A stretch of DNA of 64,000 bases, from the NCBI RefSeq assembly GCF_017872975.1, contig NZ_JAGGJP010000001.1:248001-312000 (forward strand). The letters run 5' to 3'. Position 1 is the stretch's first letter; each line of letters begins with the position of its first letter. The translations under genes were made by a program, and so were the position numbers. The notes below the pieces were generated by a model. It was not told the origin of the DNA. It ran no database searches and was given only the letters and a program-made list of their open reading frames with translations. The DNA comes from Rubellimicrobium aerolatum. GTDB lineage: Bacteria > Pseudomonadota > Alphaproteobacteria > Rhodobacterales > Rhodobacteraceae. Of this stretch, positions 57,384-64,000 are shown piece by piece.

Positions 57384-57457
57384 GCGGGTATGGTGAAAAG
57401 GTATCACGAAAGCTTCCCAAGCTTCAGTTACGGGTTCGATTCCCGTTACCCGCTCCA
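57384..57457 (+). tRNA. tRNA-Gly (anticodon CCC)
   Basis: The 74 bases fold as a cloverleaf. The acceptor stem is GCGGGTA/TACCCGC, the D stem GTGA/TCAC, the anticodon loop TTCCCAA, the T arm ACGGG-TTCGATT-CCCGT, and the discriminator T is followed by an encoded CCA. The anticodon CCC reads GGG. The first pair of the anticodon stem (A27-C43) is a mismatch, the only flaw. No integrase or direct repeat marks it as an attachment site. Confidence 0.95.
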
Positions 57458-57542
57458 CTCCTTCTCCGCTCCGAAGCTCCCGTCTGGCGCCGGCCGTCGC
57501 GCCGGTCTAAGCGGGCGCTGACTTAAGACAAGGGAGAGTCGC

Positions 57543-57887
57543 ATGACCGAGATCCGCCGCATCGGCCCCGGCCCGCGCATGAGCGAGGCCGTGGTCCACA
57601 ACGGGATCGTGTATCTGGCCGGGCAGATCGCCAAGGGCGCGAGCGTGACCGAGCAGACGCGCGGCGTGCTGGCCGAGGTGGACCGGCTGCTGGCCGAGGC
57701 GGGCACGAGCAAGGCGCGCATCCTGACGACGCAGATCTGGCTGGTGGACATCGGCACCTTCGGAGAGATGAACGCGGTCTGGGACGAGTGGGTGGACCGC
57801 GCGAACCCGCCGGCGCGCTGGACGGGCGAGGCGAAGCTCGCGACGCCGGAGTATCTGGTGGAGATCATCGTCACGGCGGCGGTCTGA
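57543..57887 (+). CDS. RidA/YjgF family protein
   Basis: A 114-residue Rid-family protein. Members hydrolyse reactive enamine/imine intermediates from amino-acid metabolism, though many subgroups lack activity. The pattern MSEAVVHNGIVYLAGQIAKG (residues 12-31), the central helices and ARWTGEAKLATPEYLVEIIVTA (near 91-112) are typical of the shorter RidA-like subgroup. The catalytic Arg expected before the last strand is replaced by a Lys/Leu region, so deaminase activity is uncertain. It is monocistronic, follows a GGGAGAG ribosome site, and a repeat element follows its stop. Confidence 0.9.
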   Translation: MTEIRRIGPGPRMSEAVVHNGIVYLAGQIAKGASVTEQTRGVLAEVDRLLAEAGTSKARILTTQIWLVDIGTFGEMNAVWDEWVDRANPPARWTGEAKLATPEYLVEIIVTAAV

Positions 57888-57900
57888 GCGGGACCGTCGA

Positions 57901-57955
57901 GGGGGGCTCTGCCCCCCGCTTCGCTCCCCCCGGGATATTTGGAGCCAAAGAAGGA
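57901..57955 (+). repeat. Rhodobacterales 3' repeat element, copy 1
   Basis: A GGGGGG-CTCTG-CCCCCC hairpin is followed by CCCCGGGATATTTGGAGCC and AAAGAAGG. It begins just after the ridA-like stop. A matching element, reversed, lies after the pgi stop. I recall such units downstream of many genes in this order. The hairpin may serve as a transcription end point. Confidence 0.75.
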
Positions 57956-57979
57956 GGGGGAGTCTCGGACAGACTAAAT

Positions 57980-58018
57980 CCCCGCGAAGCCTCCGGGTTC
58001 ACTCCCAGGCTCGCGGGG
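57980..58018. repeat. Imperfect long hairpin
   Basis: CCCCGCGAAGCCT pairs with AGGCTCGCGGGG with one bulged base, leaving a loop of about 14 bases. It is the strongest secondary structure inside the gap apart from the two terminal elements. Confidence 0.6.
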
Positions 58019-58313
58019 ACCAGGCGCGCGCGAGCGGGAGCACCGGCCGCCATTGGGCGGGCTGGGTCTCAGTGGCATCGAGGGAGAACGCCCGTAGGGC
58101 GCCTCGGTCTCCCTGGCCGGGTATCTGGCCGCTCCTGGCCCATCGCGTGCGTCTGCCCCCGGCCTTGTCGGGGCCGGGCTCGCTCTTCGTCTCTCGTCTC
58201 TCCTTTCCGCCCCCCGCCGTCGGTGCCGGCGTCTCCGCCCCTGGGGAGCGCCGGGCCGTGCGGACGGGGGCCGCTTGCGTGTGGTCGTGCGGGGGAGAGA
58301 ATGCCAGCCAGGC

Positions 58314-58366
58314 GTTAACGCCGTCCGACAGCAACGAACGCTCAGCCCCCGGTTCGCGCAACGCCC
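58314..58366 (-). repeat. Dispersed 53-bp repeat, copy 2
   Basis: This is the inverted partner of 43241-43293, with 46 of 53 identical bases on hand alignment of its reverse complement. The GTTAAC end is at 58314-58319. Both copies are intergenic, 15 kb apart and in opposite orientation. Confidence 0.75.
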
Positions 58367-58523
58367 CCGGGGCGACGAGGACGGGGCCACGGTGGCCGCT
58401 GGCGCACCCAAGGCAGGCCATTCGTCGGGCGGGGGTTCCCCCCTCGCAGGGCGGGACCGTGGCCGGGGGAACCCCGCCCTACGAGGGAGGAACCGGCGCG
58501 CTTCTCCTTGCCCGCGCCTGGCC

Positions 58524-58583
58524 CTTCTTTGGCTCCAAGTATCCTGGGGGGAACGCCGCAGGCGTGGGGGGCAAAGCCCCCCC
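58524..58583 (-). repeat. Rhodobacterales 3' repeat element, copy 2
   Basis: Read on the minus strand it is GGGGGGG-CTTTG-CCCCCC, a GC-rich spacer, then CCCCAGGATACTTGGAGCC and AAAGAAGG. It starts about 12 bp past the pgi stop, mirroring copy 1 after the ridA-like gene. The ends of the two copies agree in sequence while the middle spacers differ. Confidence 0.75.
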
Positions 58584-58595
58584 GCGACGTGGGGT

Positions 58596-60218
58596 CTAGG
58601 CGCCGTGGGCGCGGAGGAAGCTCACCAGCCCGGCCGTGGAGGCGTCCTTGCCGTCCGTGCCTTGCTCGCCGGCGACCATGGGGGCAAGGGTGCTCGCCAG
58701 CTCCTTGCCCAGTTCGACGCCCCACTGGTCATAGCTGTTGAGGCCGAGGATCGCGCCCTCGACGAAGACGCGGTGCTCGTAGAGGGCGACGATCTGGCCG
58801 AGGGTGAAGGGGTCGAGGACAGGGTAGGCCAGCGTCGTGGAGGGGCGGTTGCCGGGGAAGACGCGGTGGCTGGCCTGACGCTCCAGCTCGGCGCCGGTCA
58901 GGCCCTTGGCGGCCATGAGGGCGCGGGCCTCGTCCAGGGAACGGCCGCGCATCAGCGCCTCGGACTGCGCGAGGCCGTTGGCGAGGAGGAGCTGGTGCTG
59001 GTGGTGGAGGTCGTCCTCGTGGCCACGGGCGGCGAGGAGGAACTCGCAGGGGATGACGCGGGTGCCCTGGTGGATGAGCTGGTAGAAGGCGTGCTGGCCG
59101 TTGGTGCCGGGCTCGCCCCAGACCACGGGACCGGAGTCCACCGTCAGGGGGGTGCCGTCCATGGCGACGCGCTTGCCGTTCGACTCCATCTCCAGTTGCT
59201 GGAGATAGGCGGGGAGGCGCGACAGGCGGTTGTCGTAGGGGAGGACGGCGCGGGTGGCGTGGCCGCAGACCTGGTTGTGCCAGATCCCGACCAGGGCAAG
59301 GAGCGCGGGAAGGTTCTCGTGCCACGCGGCGCTGCGGAAGTGCAGGTCCATGGCCTGGCCGCCGCGCAGGACGGCGCGGAAGGCGTCGGGGCCGATGGCG
59401 ATCATCAGGGACAGGCCGATGGGCCCCCACATGGAGTAGCGCCCGCCCACCCAATCCTCGAAGCCGAAGACGCGTTCGGGCGAGATGCCGAAGGCGGCGG
59501 TCCTGTCGCCGGCGGTGGAAAGGGCGGCGAACTGGGCGGCGGGGTCCCGCACGGTCTGGCTCATCCAGGCCTTGGCGGTCTGGGCGTTGGCCATGGTCTC
59601 CTGGGTGGTGAAGGTCTTGGAGGCGACGATCACCAGCGTGGTCGCGGGGTCGCAGGCGCGCAGCACGTCGGCGATGTCGGCGGGGTCGACGTTGGAGACG
59701 AAGTGCGTGCGGGGGCCGTCGGCATAGGGGGCGAGCGCGATGGCCCCCATCTTCGGCCCGAGGTCGGAGCCGCCGATGCCGATGTTGACGACGTCGGTGT
59801 AGGGACCGCCCTGCCCTGCCTCCCGTCCCTCGCGGATGGCGGTGGCGAAGGCCTCCATGCGGGCCAGGGTGTCGAGGACGCCGGGCATGACGTCCTGCCC
59901 GTCCACCAGCACCGGGCCGCCGTCGAGGTTGCGGAGCGCGGTGTGGAGGACGGCGCGGCCTTCGGTCTCGTTGATCTTCGCGCCCGCGAACATGGCATCG
60001 CGCTTCTCGGCGACGCGGGCTTTGTCGAGGAGAGCGAGGAGGAGGCGCAGGCCTTCGGCGTCGAGGTTGGTCTTGCTGTAGTCGAGCAGGAGGTCCCCCA
60101 GGCGGGCGGAGAAGGTCTCGGCGCGGGCGGGGTCGTCGAAGAGCGACAGGATCGGGCGGTCGCGGGTGGCCTCGTGATGGGCGCGGAGATCGTTCCACAT
60201 GGTCGGCGTCCTTGTCAT
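58596..60218 (-). CDS. pgi: Glucose-6-phosphate isomerase
   Basis: A 540-residue enzyme interconverting glucose 6-phosphate and fructose 6-phosphate. Two sugar-isomerase domains are present. The phosphate site is [11 protein letters not shown] near residues 146-156, SKTFTTQET lies near 198-206, [11 protein letters not shown] near 261-271, and the catalytic Glu/His region is [13 protein letters not shown] near 351-363. The C-terminal Lys is in [14 protein letters not shown] near 502-515. It is the last gene of zwf-pgl-pgi, 5 bp after pgl. It links fructose from polyols to the oxidative pathways. Confidence 0.96.
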   Translation of the reverse strand: MTRTPTMWNDLRAHHEATRDRPILSLFDDPARAETFSARLGDLLLDYSKTNLDAEGLRLLLALLDKARVAEKRDAMFAGAKINETEGRAVLHTALRNLDGGPVLVDGQDVMPGVLDTLARMEAFATAIREGREAGQGGPYTDVVNIGIGGSDLGPKMGAIALAPYADGPRTHFVSNVDPADIADVLRACDPATTLVIVASKTFTTQETMANAQTAKAWMSQTVRDPAAQFAALSTAGDRTAAFGISPERVFGFEDWVGGRYSMWGPIGLSLMIAIGPDAFRAVLRGGQAMDLHFRSAAWHENLPALLALVGIWHNQVCGHATRAVLPYDNRLSRLPAYLQQLEMESNGKRVAMDGTPLTVDSGPVVWGEPGTNGQHAFYQLIHQGTRVIPCEFLLAARGHEDDLHHQHQLLLANGLAQSEALMRGRSLDEARALMAAKGLTGAELERQASHRVFPGNRPSTTLAYPVLDPFTLGQIVALYEHRVFVEGAILGLNSYDQWGVELGKELASTLAPMVAGEQGTDGKDASTAGLVSFLRAHGA

Positions 60219-60223
60219 GGGAG

Positions 60224-60895
60224 TCAGCTTTCGGCCCAGTGGACCACCGCGCCCTTGAGGACGGCGGCGACCGGGGCCTCCTCGGGCGGCAGGGAGCGCG
60301 CGCGGTCGAGCGCCTCGCGCTTGGCGGGCCCGACGATGACGAGGTGGCGGGAGATGGCGCGGGACAGCACCGCCGCCGACAGGGTGACGCGCGGCTCGGG
60401 CGCGCCGGGCGCGCGCATCGGGACGAGGATGGTCTCGGCGGTGAGGGCCTCCTCCAGCCGGTCGGCGCCGGGGAAGATCGAGGCCACGTGCATGTCCTCG
60501 CCCATGCCGAGGAGGCAGACGGTGAGGGGCAGGACCTCGGCGATGGCCTCGGCCAGGGGGAGGATGCCCTCCTCGGGCGTCTCGGTGGGGGCGTGGAGTG
60601 GAAGGTAGCGGGCGCTCGCCGCCTTGCCGGTGAGGAGGCGCTGGCGCAGCAGGCGGGTGTTGGAGCGGGGGGATTCCTCGGGGACCCAGCGCTCGTCGGT
60701 GAGCAGGACCGAGACGCGGTGCCAGTCGAGGTCGGCGGCGCAGAGGGAATCGAAGATGGGGCCGGGCGTGGTGCCGCCGGGGACGGCGAGCGAGGCCCGG
60801 TCGGAGGACTGGAGCGCCTGCCGCAATTCGCCGGCGAGGCGCTGGGCCAGCTCGATCATCATCATCTCGGAGTCGGCGTAGGTGACGAGTTCCAT
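60224..60895 (-). CDS. pgl: 6-phosphogluconolactonase
   Basis: A 223-residue enzyme of the NagB/DevB fold that hydrolyses 6-phosphogluconolactone, between Zwf and the pentose phosphate or Entner-Doudoroff branch. [16 protein letters not shown] is near residues 35-50, [22 protein letters not shown] near 67-88, and [17 protein letters not shown] near 127-143 holds the catalytic His region. It lies 51 bp after zwf and 5 bp before pgi. Confidence 0.95.
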   Translation of the reverse strand: MELVTYADSEMMMIELAQRLAGELRQALQSSDRASLAVPGGTTPGPIFDSLCAADLDWHRVSVLLTDERWVPEESPRSNTRLLRQRLLTGKAASARYLPLHAPTETPEEGILPLAEAIAEVLPLTVCLLGMGEDMHVASIFPGADRLEEALTAETILVPMRAPGAPEPRVTLSAAVLSRAISRHLVIVGPAKREALDRARSLPPEEAPVAAVLKGAVVHWAES

Positions 60896-60946
60896 GGTCG
60901 GTCCCTGTTCAGTCCGCGCGGAGCATAGGCCCCGCGCCAGCCGCGC

Positions 60947-62401
60947 CTAGCCCCTGATCTCGCGCCAGCGCCGGCCCTCGCGGTGCAGGAGCATCAGCGA
61001 ATCGTCGGGGCCCGAGGTGCCGGGGTCGTAGAGCTTGGGGACATCGTTGCGCCGCTCCCAGCCGGCGATGATCGGGTCGGTCCAGGCCCAGGCGGCCTCC
61101 ACCTCGTCGCCGCGCATGAACAGGGTCTGGTTGCCGCGGATCACGTCCATGATGAGCCGCTCGTAGGCGTCGGGGGCCTCGGCGGCCTCCTCGCCCAGCG
61201 CGGTGGCGAAGGTCATGTCGAGCGGGCGGTCGATGAGGCGCATCCCGCCGGGGCCGGGCTCCTTGATGGTCACCTGGAGGTCGATCCCCTCGTTCGGCTG
61301 GAGGCGGATCGACAGGATGTTGCGGTGCCGCTTCTCGTCGCCCTCGAAGATGGAATGGGGGAGGTCCTTGAAGACGACCGCGATCTCGCTGTGCCGCGCG
61401 CGGAGCTTCTTGCCGGTGCGGAGGTAGAAGGGGACGCCGGCCCAGCGCCAGTTGGCGATCTCGGCACGGAGCGCGATGAAGCTCTCGGTGAAGCTGCGGG
61501 GGTTGTCGGCCTCCTCGCGGTAGGAGGGGCCGTCGCCGTTCGAATCGTACTGGCCGCGCACGATGTGATGGGCGGCGATGGGCTTGAGGGCGCGGATGAC
61601 CTTCAGCTTCTCGTCGCGCACGGCGCCGGCCTCGAAGAGCGAGGGGGGCTCCATGGCGATGAGGCAGAGGAGCTGCATCAGGTGGTTCTGCACCATGTCG
61701 CGCATGGCGCCGGACTTGTCGTAGTAGCCGCCGCGCCCCTCGACGCCCACGGTTTCCGCGACGGTGATCTGGATGTGATCGACGTAGTGGTGGTTCCAGA
61801 GCGGCTCGAACAGGATGTTGCCGAAGCGGACGGCCATCAGGTTCTGGACCGTTTCCTTCCCGAGGTAGTGGTCGATGCGGTAGATCTGCCCCTCGCGGAA
61901 ATGCTCGGCGAGCGTGTGGTTCAGGGCACGGGCCGAGTCGAGGTCGCGGCCGAAGGGCTTTTCGACCACGATGCGGGAGTCGGGGTCGGCGATGCCGTGC
62001 TGGTGCAGGCGTTCCGCGAGCGCGCCGAACAGCGCAGGCGCGACCGAGAAGTAGAAGGCGCGGATGACGCCGGGGCGCATCAGGCCGGAGAGCTGCTGCC
62101 AGCCGGCCTCGCCGGTGGCGTCGATGGACACGTAGTCGAGCCGGGCGAGGAACTGGGCGAGGCCGTCGCCGTCGGTCGATTCGGGTCCGCCGAATTCGGC
62201 GATGCCCTGGCGGATCATGTCGCGGTAGCCCTGGGCGTCGAGATCGGCGCGGGCGGCGCCGATGATGCGCGAGTCGGGGGTCATCTGCCCGGCCAGGAAG
62301 CGGCGGAACAGGCCCGGCAGGATCTTGCGCCGCGCGAGGTCGCCCGTGCCGCCGAAGATCACGAGGTCGAAGGGCTCGACCGGGATGACGCGCGAGACCA
62401 T
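60947..62401 (-). CDS. zwf: Glucose-6-phosphate dehydrogenase
   Basis: A 484-residue NAD(P)-dependent enzyme oxidising glucose 6-phosphate to the lactone. The cofactor motif FGGTGDLARRKILPGLF is near residues 15-31. The catalytic motif RIDHYLGKETVQNLM is near 178-192, EKPFGRDL near 149-156, and VAETVGVEGRGGYYDKSGAMRDMVQNHLMQLL carries the second substrate site. It begins the zwf-pgl-pgi operon. A perfect palindrome lies 20 bp upstream of the ATG, where a LacI-type repressor could block transcription. Confidence 0.96.
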   Translation of the reverse strand: MVSRVIPVEPFDLVIFGGTGDLARRKILPGLFRRFLAGQMTPDSRIIGAARADLDAQGYRDMIRQGIAEFGGPESTDGDGLAQFLARLDYVSIDATGEAGWQQLSGLMRPGVIRAFYFSVAPALFGALAERLHQHGIADPDSRIVVEKPFGRDLDSARALNHTLAEHFREGQIYRIDHYLGKETVQNLMAVRFGNILFEPLWNHHYVDHIQITVAETVGVEGRGGYYDKSGAMRDMVQNHLMQLLCLIAMEPPSLFEAGAVRDEKLKVIRALKPIAAHHIVRGQYDSNGDGPSYREEADNPRSFTESFIALRAEIANWRWAGVPFYLRTGKKLRARHSEIAVVFKDLPHSIFEGDEKRHRNILSIRLQPNEGIDLQVTIKEPGPGGMRLIDRPLDMTFATALGEEAAEAPDAYERLIMDVIRGNQTLFMRGDEVEAAWAWTDPIIAGWERRNDVPKLYDPGTSGPDDSLMLLHREGRRWREIRG

Positions 62402-62421
62402 TCCGATACTCCTCTGCGGGA

Positions 62422-62437
62422 CCGTTAGCGCTAACGG
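62422..62437 (-). promoter_or_regulatory. Perfect 16-bp palindrome CCGTTAGCGCTAACGG, zwf operator
   Basis: CCGTTAGCGCTAACGG is a fully symmetrical even-length palindrome with a central CG step (GC|GC core). That is the hallmark of LacI-family operators, and its GTTAGCGCTAAC core is a form common among sugar regulators in alphaproteobacteria. It lies 20 bp before the zwf start. No LacI gene is in the window, so the regulator is unidentified. Confidence 0.7.
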
Positions 62438-62601
62438 CTTCGCTCTATCCCGGATGGGCGGCCGCGTCCAGCGCGGGGCCCCGGCGCCGCCCTTGTCCGG
62501 CCCGGGTCGCCGGGATGTCAAGCGCGGCCGGGGCGGTGAACCCGGAAGGGCGTCCCGGCGTTGCCCCCAGGAATGGCAGCACAAGGCAAGGAGAGAGGGC
62601 G

Positions 62602-62808
62602 ATGAGCGCCTCGAAGCATCCCAAGACCCACGAGCCCAGCGACGCGGACCTGAAGGGCAACCCTGGCATCGGCAGCAGCGCCGGGACGGCGGGGGCGGAC
62701 GACGAGGATCTGGCGGACGGGGACACCACGTTCGAAGGGGACGTGATGAACGACACGACGCCGCAGGGTGGCGTGGACCCGGAGCAGACGGGGCGCACGA
62801 ACAAGTAG
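62602..62808 (+). CDS. Small polar protein of unknown function, 68 aa
   Basis: A 68-residue hydrophilic, acidic, Gly/Asp/Thr-rich protein (for example SDADLKGNPGIGSS and GADDEDLADGDTTFEGD) that is likely disordered. A good AAGGAGAG ribosome site lies about 8 bp before the ATG, which supports a real gene. It is divergent from zwf and ends 4 bp before the convergent HNH gene. Similar short proteins occur in Rhodobacterales and may be stress-related, but I can assign no function. Confidence 0.7.
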   Translation: MSASKHPKTHEPSDADLKGNPGIGSSAGTAGADDEDLADGDTTFEGDVMNDTTPQGGVDPEQTGRTNK

Positions 62809-62812
62809 GGCG

Positions 62813-63412
62813 TCACGCCTCCAGCTCGGCGTCCCAGTACAGGTAGTCGGCCCAGGAGTCGTGCAGGTAGTTGGGCGGGAACTTGCGGCCGACGTTCCGC
62901 AGCTCCTCCGACCCTGGACGGCGGGGCGGGCGGCGCAGGCTCATGCCCGATTGGCGGAGCGAGCGCGATCCCTTGCGGAGGTTGCAGGAGGCGCAGGCGG
63001 CGACGACGTTCTCCCAGCTCGTGACGCCGCCCTTGGAGCGGGGCACCACGTGGTCGAAGGTGAGGTCGCCCCGCGTGCCGCAATACTGGCAGCAGAACTC
63101 GTCCCGCAGGAACAGGTTGAAGCGGGTGAAGGCCACCTGCTTCTGCGGCTTGACGTAATCCTTGAGCACCACGACCGAGGGGATTCGGATGGTGGTCGTG
63201 GGCGAATGGACGCATTCGTCGTAGGTGGCGACGATCTGCACCCGGTCGAGGAAGGCGGCCTTGACCGCCTCCTGCCAGGGCCAGAGCGAGAGCGGGTAGT
63301 AGGAGAGCGGGCGGTAGTCGGCGTTCAGGACCAATGCGGGATAATGGCGAAGCGCGGCCGGGTCGCGGACGAAGGTGGTCCGGAAGTCGTCGTCGATCGC
63401 CAGTGCCGTCAT
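62813..63412 (-). CDS. HNH endonuclease family protein
   Basis: A 199-residue protein with a central HNH zinc-finger nuclease fold: CCQYCGTRGDLTFDHVVPRSKGG near residues 107-129, then NVVAACASCNLRKGSR. Two CxxC pairs bind structural zinc and the DH and N positions form the metal site. The N-terminal 95 residues (NADYRPLSYYPLSLWPWQEAV) are typical of a conserved chromosomal HNH family in alphaproteobacteria and not of mobile homing enzymes. Its target is unknown. The ATG at 63412 begins MTALAIDDD. Confidence 0.88.
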   Translation of the reverse strand: MTALAIDDDFRTTFVRDPAALRHYPALVLNADYRPLSYYPLSLWPWQEAVKAAFLDRVQIVATYDECVHSPTTTIRIPSVVVLKDYVKPQKQVAFTRFNLFLRDEFCCQYCGTRGDLTFDHVVPRSKGGVTSWENVVAACASCNLRKGSRSLRQSGMSLRRPPRRPGSEELRNVGRKFPPNYLHDSWADYLYWDAELEA

Positions 63413-63534
63413 GCTTGCCCGACCTCCGTCATCCGCATGGCCGTCGCCTGTCACTATATCTCGGGCCAACCCTGCGGCAAGATTCGCAAGATGTGGCGAC
63501 GGGCTATCGCGGCGACGTGACGGAAGCGTGACGG

Positions 63535-64000
63535 TCAGGCCACGCCGAGCCGTTCCCGCAGGAAGGCGAGCGCCACGGACAGGCCGTCGGGGGCGATTCC
63601 GTGGGGGGTGCCCTTCATGACGTGGGCGTAGACCTCGGTCCAGCCGGCGGATTCGAGGGCGCGGGCGGCTTCGGGGAGCGCCTGGACCGGCACCACGTCG
63701 TCGCGGTCGCCGTGGATGAGGAGGACGGGCGGGCGGGACTGGGCCTCGTCGGCCAGCAGCTCGGGTTCGAGGAGGCGGCCGGAGAAGGCGACGATGGCGG
63801 CGACGGGCTCCTCGCGGCGGGGGGCGGCGTGGAGGGCCATCATGGACCCTTGCGAGAAGCCGAGGAGGGCCACCTGCTCGGGCAGCAGGTCCTCGTCCAC
63901 CATGACGCCGTCGAGGAAGGCCTGGAGGTCGGCGGCGGCGGCGAGGAGGCCGTTGCGGGCCATCTCCTCGGAGGAGCCGTCGATCCAGGGGATCGGGAAC
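63535..64000 (-). CDS. Phospholipase/carboxylesterase family hydrolase, 5'-truncated by window edge
   Basis: The visible C-terminal part (about 155 residues) is an alpha/beta hydrolase of the acyl-protein-thioesterase-like group. The frame runs off the right edge (FPIPWIDGSSEEMARNG), so the N-terminus is outside. The nucleophile Ser is in ALLGFSQGSMMAL, the Asp in GDRDDVVP and the His in GTPHGIAPD, in the usual order. It should cleave small carboxyl esters or lysophospholipids. It ends about 120 bp before the upstream region of the HNH gene. Confidence 0.88.
   Translation of the reverse strand, partial: FPIPWIDGSSEEMARNGLLAAAADLQAFLDGVMVDEDLLPEQVALLGFSQGSMMALHAAPRREEPVAAIVAFSGRLLEPELLADEAQSRPPVLLIHGDRDDVVPVQALPEAARALESAGWTEVYAHVMKGTPHGIAPDGLSVALAFLRERLGVA

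Larger units (their letters stand above)
57888..58595. other. Repeat-dense convergent gap between ridA-like gene and pgi
   Basis: This 708-bp region has no supported gene. It contains two oppositely oriented copies of a Rhodobacterales 3' element (57901-57955 and 58524-58583) and a long imperfect hairpin (57980-58018). It also holds a copy of a dispersed 53-bp repeat (58314-58366) and a nested inverted repeat around 58429-58488. Reading frames inside are stop-poor only because of the GC content. Confidence 0.7.

Noticed and set aside
57384-57457. tRNA-Gly as an attachment site for an island
   Set aside because: No integrase gene and no repeat of the tRNA 3' end was seen nearby. The next gene is an ordinary RidA-like gene.
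57888-58595. CRISPR-like array in the repeat-dense gap
   Set aside because: The repeats are inverted, of different kinds and not evenly spaced, and no cas gene is present. No array was found anywhere in the window.
62813-63412. HNH endonuclease as a homing or restriction enzyme
   Set aside because: It has the N-terminal domain of a conserved chromosomal alphaproteobacterial family, no intron or intein context and no methyltransferase partner.

Overview
The window reads as chromosomal DNA from a very GC-rich alphaproteobacterium of the order Rhodobacterales (Rhodobacteraceae/Roseobacteraceae). Four things point there: the aroB-aroK / small membrane protein / xerD neighbourhood; a sorbitol-mannitol operon of the Rhodobacter smo type; parts of a split cobalamin-dependent methionine synthase with its reactivating protein; and a CckA-type kinase. 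The genus cannot be fixed from the sequence. No prophage, conjugative element or CRISPR array is visible. Most of the window is housekeeping or metabolic core, with a few degenerate insertions and repeat-rich gaps.

Layout. 0-3.2 kb: three unrecognised proteins, the first open at the left edge. 3.2-5.1 kb: a NRAMP Mn/Fe transporter gene with a palindrome before its start, followed by the wreck of an IS5-type transposase. 5.1-9.6 kb: shikimate genes aroK-aroB, divergent from a 50-residue membrane protein, an exported protein and XerD, closed by a strong terminator. 9.7-10.7 kb: a possible short RNA and an IalB-like exported protein. 10.7-15.8 kb: an envelope block with LpxD-like acyltransferase, its own acyl carrier protein and ketosynthase, an L,D-transpeptidase and a DUF882/M15 peptidase-like protein. 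16-18 kb: a stress-type SDR, a bestrophin pseudogene, DUF6522 and DUF454 proteins. 18-22.5 kb: an RND efflux pump and its adaptor. 22.7-25.6 kb: a vanadium haloperoxidase-type protein translationally coupled to an FG-GAP/ASPIC protein. 25.7-32.7 kb: a BadF-type sugar kinase, catalase, two EEP-fold proteins, a luciferase-like monooxygenase and cardiolipin synthase.

32.7-41.7 kb is one polyol catabolic block on the minus strand: HAD phosphatase, SorC-type regulator, ABC transporter (binding protein, two permeases, ATPase), sorbitol dehydrogenase, a second SDR and mannitol dehydrogenase. A promoter and operator-like repeats lie before the binding-protein gene. 41.8-47 kb: DUF805 protein, RlmE, pterin-binding corrinoid methyltransferase, MetF-like reductase, a 98-residue 'virulence factor' domain protein and Ppx/GppA. 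47-50 kb: alpha-glucosidase divergent from glucokinase. 50-55 kb: CckA, RsmB and GuaB. 55.3-57.5 kb: a 2Fe-2S/ASKHA corrinoid-activating protein and tRNA-Gly(CCC). 57.5-62.4 kb: RidA, a 700-bp repeat-dense gap, and the zwf-pgl-pgi operon with a perfect 16-bp palindrome in front of zwf. 62.6-64 kb: a small polar protein, an HNH protein and a hydrolase cut by the right edge.

The metabolic genes fit together. Polyols enter through the ABC transporter and are oxidised to fructose. Alpha-glucosides give glucose, which glucokinase phosphorylates. Hexose phosphates are interconverted by Pgi and enter the oxidative route through Zwf and Pgl. Separately, the pterin-binding methyltransferase, MetF-like reductase and RamA-like activator are what a split MetH pathway needs; its homocysteine-binding and B12-binding parts are not in this window.
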